A stretch of 64,000 bases of DNA from Bacteroidota bacterium (GTDB lineage Bacteria > Bacteroidota > Bacteroidia > JAHEXY01): positions 310,001 through 374,000 of the forward strand of contig JAHEXY010000001.1 in assembly GCA_023251875.1 (NCBI GenBank), given 5' to 3'. The notes beneath the pieces were generated by a model. The model was not told the origin of the DNA, ran no database searches, and saw only the letters and a list, made by a program, of their open reading frames with translations. The position numbers were made by a program, and so were the translations under genes. Within the stretch, counting starts at the first letter, position 1, and every line of letters begins with the position of its first letter. Positions 9,868 to 21,500 of this stretch are shown one piece after another.

Positions 9868-12158
9868 TTTATTTTTAAGTTTTCTAACATTTCAAGAAGT
9901 AGCTGATCTTCTTCTTCTCTTGATAAGGGAAGCCCATGCTTTGCAGATTCTAATTTTTTGTTTTCTGATAATGGAATATCTTGTAATTCTTCAGGTAGAA
10001 ATATTTCACCCAACAAAAATCTAGTTAAAGAACTAATGGTAGGATAATTAAATAATGTAGTAGCCGAAATGGTATATCCCAAGCCTTGTTCTAACTTATT
10101 TTTTAATTCTAAACCCATAATGGAATCAATTCCTAATTCAATAAATCCTGTATCTGCATCCGGTAATTGAGGAGCAGGAAGTTCCATTACTTTTGCTACT
10201 TCAATACTTATTTCTTTTAACAATAGTTGATATCGCTTTTTATTGGGCGCAGATTTTAGTTTATTAATCAGTATAGTTACTGAACTATTTTCTTCTGAGT
10301 TATTCTTTGCGTATTCATTTTTATTTAAAATTTTAGAAGAAGTTAAACCGGTATCTGCAATCCAATATTTTTGTCGCTGAAATGGATAATTTGGAATAGT
10401 TACTTTATTAAGTTTAGCACCATGATAAAATTTTGCCCAATCAATTTCTTTTCCATTAAGATATTTTTCCGCTGAATTTTCTATGGGAGAGTTATTGATA
10501 TTTTTTAATGGAATCTCTGAATTTCCATTTAGAATATTAGATAAAATTTTAACCGCTTCTGTAGACGAATTTGCAATAATGGTCTTTCTATATTTAAAAT
10601 GTGTTCGGCAGGTATTGGCAGTGTAACATATATCCGAAAAATTTAAATCGCTATTTGTGTTAAGATAATTTAAATACATCTCCATTAATTTTTGTAATGC
10701 TTCTTCTGAATGGGCTGAAAGAGCTAGCAATGAAGGCGCATTCTCATTTGTATGGCTCTCCACTTTTCTTTCTATGCCTTCCTCTACAATTAAATGGGAA
10801 TTAGTTCCACTAAAGCCAAATGAACTAAGTGCCCCTATACGTTTTTTATTTCCCTTTTTCCATGGAGTGTTTTTAGTTACTACCTCAATTTGTTCTTCAT
10901 TCCAGGAGAAATAGGGATTAGGATTCACAAAATTTAAATGTGCAGGTATGATTTCATTTTGAAGAGATAAGATTAATTTAATCAAGCCTGCTATACCGGC
11001 AGCCGGTTCCAGATGCCCAATATTGGTTTTAACAGATCCAATTTTTAATCTCTGTTGTTGTTGAGAATTATTTTTAAATATTTTTGCTAAGGTGTCAAGT
11101 TCGATAGGATCTCCTAAGGGAGTTCCAGTGCCATGCGTTTCTATATAATCAATATCATGAGGAGGAATGGCTGCGCTTTTCATAGCCTTTTCAATTACAT
11201 ATTGCTGTGAACTACCATTCGGAACTGTTAAACCACCACTTGGCCCATCATGATTAATTGCAGAACCTTTAATGCAGGCGAGAATCTTGTCATTATTAGC
11301 AATGGCATCAGATAAACGTTTGAGAACAACTACTCCACAGCCTTCGCCACGTACGTATCCATTGGCTGAGGCATCAAATGTGTGGCATAATCCATCAGCC
11401 GAAAGCATTTTTGCATCACAGAGGTTAATATTTACTTCGGGTGAAAAAATGAGATTGGCTCCACCAACTAAAGCTGCATCACATTCTTTGTTCCGCAAAT
11501 GTAAACAAGCAGTATGCAAAGCAACAAGTGAAGAAGAACAACTGGTATCAATTACCATACTTGGCCCCATTAAACCCAAAGCATTTGAAATTCTTCCGGC
11601 AGCCATACACAACACATTGCCTGTTACTACGTAACGATTTATGTCTTTACCGGTGTTTTTTATAACAGAAGCATAATCGAAATTGGTAAGTCCGATATAA
11701 ATACCTGTTAAGGATTTGTAAAGGCTGGAGGGGGCGATATTTGCATTTTCCAATGCATGCCAACAAACTTCAAGCAATAATCGCTGTTGAGGATCCATGT
11801 ACAAAGCTTCCCTTGGCGTAATACCAAAAAAACCGGCATCAAAATATTCAACGCCATCAATAAAGGCCCCATGCTTTGTATAAATTTTACCTTTTGCATT
11901 TACATTAGGATCATAATAATCCTCTATTTTCCATCTGCTCTCAGGCACTTCAGTAACCGCACTTTTATTATTGTACAATAGATTCCAAAACTCTTTTGTA
12001 TTATTTCCTCCTGGAAAACGGCATTCCATTCCTACAACAGCTATAGGCTCATTCTTCAATTTCTTTTCTTCATCCAATTGAGCTTTTAATTTTTTAATCG
12101 CAATTAGCGACTGATGAAGTTTTTCATTTAAATCAATATATTGATCATTGCCAGCCAT
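9864..12158 (-). CDS. type I polyketide synthase, KS-(no AT)-ACP
   Basis: KS: DTSCSSSL, ETHGTGT, KTNIGHLEPAAG. Linker IPNYPFQRQKYW. ACP: LGIDSIMGLELKN. 4-bp overlap with the next gene. Confidence 0.95.
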   Translation of the reverse strand: MAGNDQYIDLNEKLHQSLIAIKKLKAQLDEEKKLKNEPIAVVGMECRFPGGNNTKEFWNLLYNNKSAVTEVPESRWKIEDYYDPNVNAKGKIYTKHGAFIDGVEYFDAGFFGITPREALYMDPQQRLLLEVCWHALENANIAPSSLYKSLTGIYIGLTNFDYASVIKNTGKDINRYVVTGNVLCMAAGRISNALGLMGPSMVIDTSCSSSLVALHTACLHLRNKECDAALVGGANLIFSPEVNINLCDAKMLSADGLCHTFDASANGYVRGEGCGVVVLKRLSDAIANNDKILACIKGSAINHDGPSGGLTVPNGSSQQYVIEKAMKSAAIPPHDIDYIETHGTGTPLGDPIELDTLAKIFKNNSQQQQRLKIGSVKTNIGHLEPAAGIAGLIKLILSLQNEIIPAHLNFVNPNPYFSWNEEQIEVVTKNTPWKKGNKKRIGALSSFGFSGTNSHLIVEEGIERKVESHTNENAPSLLALSAHSEEALQKLMEMYLNYLNTNSDLNFSDICYTANTCRTHFKYRKTIIANSSTEAVKILSNILNGNSEIPLKNINNSPIENSAEKYLNGKEIDWAKFYHGAKLNKVTIPNYPFQRQKYWIADTGLTSSKILNKNEYAKNNSEENSSVTILINKLKSAPNKKRYQLLLKEISIEVAKVMELPAPQLPDADTGFIELGIDSIMGLELKNKLEQGLGYTISATTLFNYPTISSLTRFLLGEIFLPEELQDIPLSENKKLESAKHGLPLSREEEDQLLLEMLENLKIN

Positions 12159-12160
12159 AT

Positions 12161-15100
12161 TTAAATTTCCTTTAGTATTATGTCTAATTCATCACTTACC
12201 TCTTGTAATGTCATATTATTTACTTGCTTTTCTATAGTGTCTTCAATGATGATTTTTTTATCTTCTGAATCAGAAAAATCAAGCGGAATAATATCAGAGA
12301 TAAGGAAATGAACAATTGATTCCAGATTAGGGTAGTTAAATAATAATGAAGAGTTAAGTTTTATGTTTAAATCTTTTTCAAACTTGTTTTTTAATTCAAT
12401 AGCCATAAAAGAATCTAAACCCAATTCAAAAAGTGGCTTGCGTAATGCAATTTGATTACTATCTGATATTCCCAACACATTTGCTATTTCAGCCTGGACA
12501 TAATTAAACAAATAATCTTTTCTATTTTCAATTTCTAAATCAGTTAATTTTTGCAATAGAATTCCTTTATTTTTTTCTTGCTCACTCTCTTGTTCATCTA
12601 TTTCATCAAATAATAATGGATTACCACTTTTTGAAATTAGTTTTAAATGTTTATTCCAATTAATATTAACAATAGCTATTTGTGCTTCGGTTTCATTAAG
12701 TAATTTTTCAAATTGATAAATTGCATCATCCGGTAATAAAAATGCCAGGCCATTTTCCTGCATACGATTTTTACTTAAGGCATTTAATCTAGAGGCCATT
12801 CCTATTTGGTCCCAAGGCCCCCAATTTATACTTAATGCAGGCAAGCCCGTATTCTTTCTATAATTCATTAGGCTATCCATAAAGGCATTTGCGGCAGCAT
12901 AGTTACCTTGTCCGGGAGAAGCCCATATTGAAGTCATGGATGAGAAACAAACAAAATAATCGAGTGGAAGATTTAAAGATATTTGATGAAGGTTCCATAA
13001 TCCATCTATCTTTGGACGAAATACTTTTTCAAATCTTTCTTGTGTTTGCCCCATTAGCAATCCATCATCAACCATACCGGCAAGATGAAATATACCTTTT
13101 AATGGAGGCATGTTATTGCTCATTTCAGTAAATAAAGCTTTCATTTGTTCAAGGTCTGCAACATCGGTTTGCATTAACCTGATTTTTGCGCCTGAAGCTT
13201 CAGCCTTCTCAATTAATTCTTTTGCTTCATTTGAAATACTATTTTTTCTGCTAGTGCATACAATGTTTTTCGCACCTTTCTTTAATAGCCACCTGATGGT
13301 CATAATACCAAGATCTCCAAAACCTCCGGTAACCATATATGTGGCGTTTTTATTTAATTGAAAAATCGCTTCTTCTTTCTTTGATAAGTTTTTTGATTTT
13401 TTCCGGATCAATCTTGCTACATATCTTTTTTCGTTTCTAATAATAACTTCCTTTTCATTATCAGTAGCAAAAAGCTCTTCTGCCAATTTACCTAAAGAAC
13501 CAACTAAGTCAATTAACTTGCAATTAAACTCCGGATATTCATTCATGATAACCTTTCCAAGTGCCCAAAGAGGAGCATGGTAAAAATTGGTAGGAATTTC
13601 CAATGAATTGTAATCATGAACTAAATCAGAAACAATATATAACTTAGGCAAGCTGCTCCACTTTTGGCGGGATAATGCATGAATCAAATATAATCCACTA
13701 TATACACCAGTATTATAGGAATCCTGTATTTGAGTAATAGAAACTAAGTTGTTAATTGGATTGTTAAAGCTCCATAAATGAATTACGCCCTTGCAGTTTG
13801 AGGAGAGAGAAGTTCCATATATTTCATTCAATAATTTTTTATATTGTTGCGGATCGGATGGATTTATATAATATTCATTCTCATTTATACATAGATATTT
13901 ATCTCCTGTATAAACAAAAATAGATTTATAATTTAAGGCTGAAAGATGTTTTGAGATAAGCTCATTATAAGCTCTATTATTAGAAAGGATTAACCAATTT
14001 TCGGAATTTCCATTTTGAGGAACACTTTTTAATTCTTTTTCTTTCCAGCTAAGTTTGTAAAGATAATTTTCTTTCTGATTAATCTCATTTGAACTGAACC
14101 TTACTATCTTTTTATATTCAATTCCTTCTATTAAAAGAATTAAATTCCCTTCCTTATCTAAAAGTTTTACATTAGCAACAGGTTTATTAGTATCATTAGA
14201 TTCCACTTTAGAAACATGGCACCATAATTCATTGCTTTGAGGAGACTGGAAATAACTTAATTTTGAAATAGAAAAAGGGAGATAGGTTTCATCTTTATCC
14301 ATTCCAACGGTGGCAGAAGCGAATTGAACACAAGAATCAATTATACAAGGATGAAGTTCAAAATCCTTTAAATTTTCTATTTTATTTGGATTTTTAAATA
14401 AAGCCCAGGCCTGTTTTTCAGCTTTCCATATTTTGTTGATCCATTGAAATGCGCCTTCAATTTGAACATTAAATTGCGATAAAAGCGAATACAACATATC
14501 TCCATCAAATTCTTCAGAATATTCCTTTTTATCAATATTAATGGACTCTTTAAATAAATGAATTGAACTGTCATTACAAATGATACCCGAAGAATGAAGC
14601 AAGAACTCTTTTGTTTCACGGATATCTTCGGCATTAAAACTAATTATTTTATAGGATTGCTTTTCATCTTTATCTTTTGCAATATTAATTTGCAATTTAA
14701 TTGAAGAATCTTTTGAAGGAATAATAAGTGGTTGATAAAACAATACATCTTGTAAAACACAATGGTTACTTTTATTCTCTTGTATGGCAGCCGCCAATAT
14801 AGTTGAAATATAATAAGCTCCCGGTAGTACAATATTATTGTATACTTTATGATCTTCTAAAAAAGGATACTTTACTAAATTTAATTCGTTTTCATAAATT
14901 ACTTCTTTAAGAATAGGAGAATAAATTTTATTGTCTAACAATGGATGAATTCTTAGGTTGGCATTTAAATTTAAAGGTTTGAAATTACTACTATCAGCTA
15001 TCCAATATTTTTGTTTTTTAAAATCTAGAGGTTTATTATCTATAGGGCTATTTTCTGTTTCAGCTTCCTCCACAATTAAATGAGCATTAGTACCTGTTGC

Positions 15101-18100
15101 TCCAAAAGAACTTACACCTGCTCTACGTTTCCTATCCTGATTTTTAATCCAGGCTTGATTCTTTAAATTGATTTTTATTGGAATATTTTCCCAGGCAATT
15201 TTAGAATTAGGAGATGCTACATTTAAATGGGAGGGAATCAATTTATGTTGTAAAGAAAGAACAACTTTAATTAATCCGGCAATTCCGGCAACAGCCTCTA
15301 AGTGCCCAATATTTGTTTTTACTGAACCAATCAATAAAGGAGATTCGGGATTTCTTCCTTTAGCAAAAGCTGAAGCCATAGCATTTACCTCTATAGGATC
15401 TCCAAGAGCAGTACCTGTTCCATGTGCTTCTATATAATCAATATCATTTGGACTCAGTTTGGCATTTTTAAGCGCTTGTGTAATTAATTTTTTTTGTGAA
15501 GAGCCGCTTGGAACGGTAAAGCCACTGCTGGCTCCATCCTGATTAACTGCCGATCCTTTAATGTGTGCTAAAATAGGATCATTATCTCTAATAGCATCTG
15601 ATAATCGTTTTAAAATAAGAACACCGCATCCTTCTCCTCTTACTATACCATCAGCCGATTCATCAAATGTTTTGCATTTTCCGCTTGGGGAAAGCAGCTT
15701 GGTTTTGGCCATCGCTATAGTAGATTCAGGGCCTAGCATTAAATTTAAACCACCCACTATGGCCATATTGCTTTCTCCTATTCTAAGGCTTTGGCAGGCA
15801 TTGTGTATGGCCACTAAAGAAGAAGAACAGGCTGTGTCAATTGCCATACTTGGGCCTTGTAGGCCTAGCAAATAAGATATCCTGCCCGCTGTTGCATTTA
15901 AAGCATTTCCTGTTATAAAATAAGCATCAATGTTTTTTAAATTGTCTTTTTCCAGAAAAAACTTACCATATTCATTCGAACTTACTCCTATAAATACTCC
16001 TGTTTGAGATCCTTTTAAGGCCTTTTGATTTTGTTTGGCATTATTTAATGCCTGCCAGCTTACTTCCAATAAAATTCTTTGCTGAGGATCCATAGACAAA
16101 GCTTCTCGAGGAGAAATGCCAAAAAACAAGGGATCAAATTGGTCTATGGATTTCAGAAAACTTCCATAACGTGTATATGTTTTACCCGGAGCATCAGGAT
16201 TGACATGATAATATTCTTCCAAATTCCAACGATCTATGGGCACTTCAGTAATTGTATTTTCTCCATTCTTTAATACATCCCAAAAATTTTCAATACTTGT
16301 AGCTTTTCCCGGAAATCTGCAAGCCATTCCTATAATGGCAATAGGCTCATCCAATAAAATATTTGCATTTGTCTCTTTTGATTCAACTTCCTCTTCCAAT
16401 TTTCCAAAATCTAATGGTAATAATTCATCAATTAAAAAATTTGTTACATCAGTAATGGTGGGATAATCAAAGATAGCTGTTGAAGGAATTGTTGCATTTA
16501 GTTTTTTTTCAACCCTATTTTTTAATTCTACAGCCATTAAGGAATCTAAGCCTAGCTGAAAAAAGCCGACATTAACATCAATTAAGCTAATATCATTTAT
16601 ACCCAGTATACTCGCTATCTCTGCTTGGAAGTATTTTATTAAATAAGATCTTCGCTCATCAACAGGAAGTTCTTTAAGCTCTGATAAAAATTGTTCATCA
16701 ATTAAAATACTTTGTTTAATACCGCTATTTTGATTGTCATTAATTTCATTTTGTAAAGCAATGCTCCTTCCGCACCAATACGATTTTTGCTGAAATGGAT
16801 AATACGGAATGTTTATTTTATGATAATTTTTACCATTATAATATTCGTTCCAATTCAGCTCTTCTCCTTTTGAATAGCGTTCTCGCATTTTATTAAATCC
16901 GGAAAATTCGGTAATGCCTAAAAATTGTATATCCTCTCCCTTTTCAACAGCCAAAAGTTTATTTATGGCATCCTCTTTTGATGTTACCTCCAATATGATT
17001 CGTTCTTTATAATGAGCTCTTCCGGTATTTGCGGTAAAACAAAAATCCTGAATAGAACAAGATGTATTGCTTAAATATTTTCTATAGGCGGTTATTATAT
17101 CCACAAGAGCTTCTTTCGTTTTGGCAGAAATTGTTAATATTTCTGATGAAACGGTATTTTTATTTTCTATAGTGGTATTTCCCTCTTCAACTATTAAATG
17201 AACATTTGTTCCGGTGAAACCAAAACTACTAAGCGCTGCTAATCTTTTTTTAGCAGAGGGCCATTCTATTGTAGTTTTAGGAACCTTAACATTTAATGTG
17301 TCCCAGGAAATAAATTTATTGGGAGTATTAAGATGTAAATGTGCCGGAATTTTTTTGTGTTGAAAAGCTAAAAGAACCTTTATAAATCCGGCCATTCCAG
17401 CGGCTGATTCTAAATGGCCAATGTTTGTTTTAACAGATCCAATATATAAAGGTGGGTTATCAAAATTAGAATTATTTCTTTTATAAGCTTCGCTTAAAGC
17501 GCTTACTTCAATAGGATCACCCAATTTAGTTCCTGTGCCATGCGTTTCTAAATAGCTAACTTCATAAGGTGAAACACCTGCTTTTTCCAAAGCATTGAGA
17601 ATAACTTTTTCCTGGGCCTTTTGATTAGGAGCAGTAAATCCATTGCTTTTACCATCTTGATTAACTGAAATACCTCTAATAATGCCTAAGATTCTGTCTT
17701 TATCTTTAACAGCATCAGAAAGTCTCTTTAAAATAACCACACCACATCCTTCACCTCTGACATAGCCATTGGCATTGTCATCAAAAGTTTGACAGAGTCC
17801 ATCCGGAGAAAGAGCATTTAATTTTAATAAGGTTTCAAAAAAAACAGGACTAACCATTGAATTAACTCCAGCGGCAATTGCTACTGAACATGATCCGGAA
17901 ATTAAATTATTACAAGCTGCATCTAAAGCCACAAGTGAGGAAGAGCAGGCTGTATCAATAATCATACTTGGTCCTTCCAATCCTAAGTAATACGATAAGC
18001 GACATGCTGCTGCACTTAAAGTGCCTCCAATAGCCGAATAGGAATTTAGCATCTCTTCACCTTGCTGCTTAACATTTTTGAAAAAATACTCTCCATTGGT

Positions 18101-18541
18101 TGTACCAACAAAAACTCCTGTTGGAGAGCCGCTCAAATTTTTTACGTTTATTCCTGCATTTTCCAGAGCATGGTAGGCGACCTCTAAAAGAAGCCTGTGC
18201 TGAGGATCCATATTATTGGCCTCTAAAGCACCAATATTAAAAAATGGAGCATCAAAAGCAGATATATCCTCTAAGAATCCTCCTCTAATTTTTTTATTAG
18301 GAAATTGTTTATAATATTCTTTCAGTTCTTCTCTATTTTCCGGTATTTCTCTAATAGCGTTTTTCCCATTTGCCAGCACATCCCAATATTGATCAAGATT
18401 ATCTGCTAATGGATAGCGACAAGCCATGCCAATTACTGCAATAGAATCTTTTTGCTTGAGTAAAGCATTTTCTTCCTTTAATTTCTTAATCTCATTTAAT
18501 ACCTTATCAACCGATAACTGTTTCATCTTAATTTGTTTCAA
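12161..18541 (-). CDS. type I polyketide synthase, KS-(no AT)-ACP-KS-(no AT)-DH-KR-ACP
   Basis: Two KS (DTACSSSL twice). ACPs LGLDSLMAVELKN and LGLDSFMAIELKN. DH: HKVYNNIVLPG and HPCIIDSCVQ. KR: TYMVTGGFGDLG, HLAGMVDDG, FSSMTS...GNYAAANAF. No GQG/GHSxG AT motif. Confidence 0.93.
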   Translation of the reverse strand: MKQIKMKQLSVDKVLNEIKKLKEENALLKQKDSIAVIGMACRYPLADNLDQYWDVLANGKNAIREIPENREELKEYYKQFPNKKIRGGFLEDISAFDAPFFNIGALEANNMDPQHRLLLEVAYHALENAGINVKNLSGSPTGVFVGTTNGEYFFKNVKQQGEEMLNSYSAIGGTLSAAACRLSYYLGLEGPSMIIDTACSSSLVALDAACNNLISGSCSVAIAAGVNSMVSPVFFETLLKLNALSPDGLCQTFDDNANGYVRGEGCGVVILKRLSDAVKDKDRILGIIRGISVNQDGKSNGFTAPNQKAQEKVILNALEKAGVSPYEVSYLETHGTGTKLGDPIEVSALSEAYKRNNSNFDNPPLYIGSVKTNIGHLESAAGMAGFIKVLLAFQHKKIPAHLHLNTPNKFISWDTLNVKVPKTTIEWPSAKKRLAALSSFGFTGTNVHLIVEEGNTTIENKNTVSSEILTISAKTKEALVDIITAYRKYLSNTSCSIQDFCFTANTGRAHYKERIILEVTSKEDAINKLLAVEKGEDIQFLGITEFSGFNKMRERYSKGEELNWNEYYNGKNYHKINIPYYPFQQKSYWCGRSIALQNEINDNQNSGIKQSILIDEQFLSELKELPVDERRSYLIKYFQAEIASILGINDISLIDVNVGFFQLGLDSLMAVELKNRVEKKLNATIPSTAIFDYPTITDVTNFLIDELLPLDFGKLEEEVESKETNANILLDEPIAIIGMACRFPGKATSIENFWDVLKNGENTITEVPIDRWNLEEYYHVNPDAPGKTYTRYGSFLKSIDQFDPLFFGISPREALSMDPQQRILLEVSWQALNNAKQNQKALKGSQTGVFIGVSSNEYGKFFLEKDNLKNIDAYFITGNALNATAGRISYLLGLQGPSMAIDTACSSSLVAIHNACQSLRIGESNMAIVGGLNLMLGPESTIAMAKTKLLSPSGKCKTFDESADGIVRGEGCGVLILKRLSDAIRDNDPILAHIKGSAVNQDGASSGFTVPSGSSQKKLITQALKNAKLSPNDIDYIEAHGTGTALGDPIEVNAMASAFAKGRNPESPLLIGSVKTNIGHLEAVAGIAGLIKVVLSLQHKLIPSHLNVASPNSKIAWENIPIKINLKNQAWIKNQDRKRRAGVSSFGATGTNAHLIVEEAETENSPIDNKPLDFKKQKYWIADSSNFKPLNLNANLRIHPLLDNKIYSPILKEVIYENELNLVKYPFLEDHKVYNNIVLPGAYYISTILAAAIQENKSNHCVLQDVLFYQPLIIPSKDSSIKLQINIAKDKDEKQSYKIISFNAEDIRETKEFLLHSSGIICNDSSIHLFKESINIDKKEYSEEFDGDMLYSLLSQFNVQIEGAFQWINKIWKAEKQAWALFKNPNKIENLKDFELHPCIIDSCVQFASATVGMDKDETYLPFSISKLSYFQSPQSNELWCHVSKVESNDTNKPVANVKLLDKEGNLILLIEGIEYKKIVRFSSNEINQKENYLYKLSWKEKELKSVPQNGNSENWLILSNNRAYNELISKHLSALNYKSIFVYTGDKYLCINENEYYINPSDPQQYKKLLNEIYGTSLSSNCKGVIHLWSFNNPINNLVSITQIQDSYNTGVYSGLYLIHALSRQKWSSLPKLYIVSDLVHDYNSLEIPTNFYHAPLWALGKVIMNEYPEFNCKLIDLVGSLGKLAEELFATDNEKEVIIRNEKRYVARLIRKKSKNLSKKEEAIFQLNKNATYMVTGGFGDLGIMTIRWLLKKGAKNIVCTSRKNSISNEAKELIEKAEASGAKIRLMQTDVADLEQMKALFTEMSNNMPPLKGIFHLAGMVDDGLLMGQTQERFEKVFRPKIDGLWNLHQISLNLPLDYFVCFSSMTSIWASPGQGNYAAANAFMDSLMNYRKNTGLPALSINWGPWDQIGMASRLNALSKNRMQENGLAFLLPDDAIYQFEKLLNETEAQIAIVNINWNKHLKLISKSGNPLLFDEIDEQESEQEKNKGILLQKLTDLEIENRKDYLFNYVQAEIANVLGISDSNQIALRKPLFELGLDSFMAIELKNKFEKDLNIKLNSSLLFNYPNLESIVHFLISDIIPLDFSDSEDKKIIIEDTIEKQVNNMTLQEVSDELDIILKEI

Positions 18542-21500
18542 ATTCTTTTAAAAGTAAATTCACATCTGCCTCAGAAAGTTGTGAAACCATTTCTTCTACT
18601 TCTGGTTTATTTTCCGGAGTATTTTCAATTTCTTTATTCTCGAAGTTTTTATAAATAAATTCAGATAAAGCTATGATGGTAGGATATTGAAAAACAACTG
18701 TTGGTTGTAATTTTATATCAAATGCTTTTGATAATACATTTTTTAGTTCCACTGCTGATAAAGAATCAAATCCCAATTCATTAAATGGAATTTCAGTATC
18801 AATTTTATGAGATTCATCATAACCAAGTATTCGGGCTGATTCAGATTGTAAAAATGAAAGAATCAGTTTTTTCTTTTCTTCGTTTCCGGCAGAATTTAAT
18901 TTTGGAATAATATCATAGGTTCTTTCTTGATCTTTTGCGGCCTTTGCTAAATTGGAATTTGCCGGCACAATCCATTGTTGGCCTAAAGGCAAAATCTTCT
19001 TATACTTATCCCAATTTATATCTACGGCAATAATTTGTTCTTGTTCTGTTTTTAAAGCAAAATCCAGAATCTCTTTTCCTTTAGCCGGAGCAATTGCACT
19101 TAACCCAATCTGCTCATATTTTTTAAGATCGCTATTGGCATGCGCCATACCCACTTCCGACCATGGCCCCCAGTTGATAGTAGTACAAGCCATGCCATTA
19201 AATTTTCTGAAAGAAACTAAAGCGTCCAGAAAGGCATTTGCGGAAGCATAATTTCCCTGTGCGGGAGAACCCATACAAGAAGCAATGGAAGAATAAGTAA
19301 GGAAGTAATCTAAATTATAATTCTCGGTTAATTCATGAAGATTCCAGGTTCCCTGTACTTTAGGTTTTAAAACTTTAATAAATCGGCTTTCATCCATATG
19401 TTCAAGGATGCCATCATCCAATACTCCAGCTGCGTGAAATATTCCTTTAACGGCTGGCATTACAGATTGAATTTCATCTAAACTTTTTTTCAATCCTTCT
19501 TTATCGCATATATCTACTGAAAATGTTTGAACATTAATAGAAGCTTTTCTCCATTTATCTAATTGCATATTTTGTTCTGCTGAAGGATGCTTTCTTCCCA
19601 ATAAAACGATGTGCTTAGCTCCTCTTTCAATTAAATATTCTGTGGTAACTAGCCCAACGCCACCTAAGCCTCCGGTAATAATATAAGTAGAATCTCCATT
19701 AATTTTACGGTCATTATTTTTTTGCGTAATTATTACTTTGCCAATATGTTTGGCCTGAGACATAAAACGAAAAGCCTCTCGTGAATTTTCAATTTCAAAA
19801 GATTGATAAGGTAGATAGGCCAGGGCCTCAGCTTCAAACTCCGTATTTAATTCAGTAAACATATTATGAATGAAAGCCGGTTCCTGCTGAGCTACTTCTG
19901 CTAAATCAAACGGTAAATAGTTAAATTCCTTATTTAGTTCTTTAATCTTTTCAGGGCTCCAGATTTCTGCCTTACCCATTTCTAAGAAATATCCATTTTC
20001 TGCAATGCAATTAAAACTACCGGAAAGCGCTTTACCGGTAAGTGAATTTAGAATAATATCAACACCTCTTTCATTAGTGAATTTTTTGATGTAATTCTCA
20101 AAATCTGTATTTCTTGAATCCATTATGTGCTTAACACCTAATTGCTTTAAAAAGGATCTTTTCTTTTCGCTTCCAGCGGTTGCATAAATTTCTGCCCCTA
20201 CTAGTTTAGCAATTTTAACTGCGGCAAATCCAACTCCTCCTGTTGCTGCATGAATCAAAATTTTATCGCCTTTCTTTATTTTAGCAAGATGTTTTAAAGC
20301 ATACCATGCAGTTAAATACACAATAGGCAAAGTAGCTGCTTGATGGAAAGTAAAGTTTTTAGGTTTTCTAATCACAAATTTTTGTTGGGCTTGTACATAC
20401 TTTGCAAAACCACCCATTGTACCAAAGGCCATTACTTCATCTCCCGGCTTTAATTCAGTAACTAACTTACCTACTTTAGTAATAATTCCTGCACACTCGC
20501 TTCCGGGTAAACCCGGATCACCCGGATATTGGCCTAGGCAATTTAAAACATCTCTAAAATTTAATCCCGCAGCTTTAACCAATATTTCAACCTCAGTATC
20601 TTCGATATTTTTTCTTTCACATTTTTCCAATGCCAAATTATCAAAAGTGCCTCGCTGAGTTATGTTTAAATAATAAGATTCAGAGTTGGGTATTGAAAGT
20701 GATTTACGATTTGAAATACTTCTATATTCAATTTTTTGATTGTAAACAGTATTTTGCCTTAGGGCAATATGTTGCTTTTGATTAACATTTAAAATTTCAT
20801 TTACTAATTGGTTTTGTTCTTCTATGTAATTTTCATCTGATATATCTATCATTTGGAAATGAATGTCAGCATGCTCAAGAGGTATAACATTGCCTAAACC
20901 CCAGGCAAGAGAAGATTGAATTGCAGGACGTTGATCAAAAGCTTCTATTGTAAAAGCTCCCTTAGTAACCATATATAAATAAGCTTCAATTTGCTTTTGG
21001 CTTAATGTTTTAACCAGATTTAAACAGCTTAAAACAGAATAATGCAAATTACCATTTACAGTTTCAAATAGAGAATTATCAAAGCTCCAAAGGTTAATTA
21101 TGCCAACTGCGCTTAATTTTAGCTTATTAAATAGTTCATTATAATGACTCAAATTAAGCGGATCAATAACTATTTCAGAATTTAAAATTTTAAATTCCTT
21201 TCCTGCATTTACCAAATAACAAGTTTTACCATAATTTTCTAATTTACTCTTAAGCTGGCTTCCCCAATTGCTTGAGTCATTAAAAATCAAGATGTCATTT
21301 GCTGATAATGGAAGCTTAAAAATATCCTTATCTGTTGCTAAAGCTTTCCATTGAATATTGTAAATGCTTTGCTGCATAAAATCTTTATTCAGATGTTGCT
21401 TTAAGGCAGAATGCTTCATGGCTTTACATGAAAAACCTTGCATAAACAATATCAAATTTCCATCTTCATCTTTAACAGTAATATCACCTTTAATTATGTT

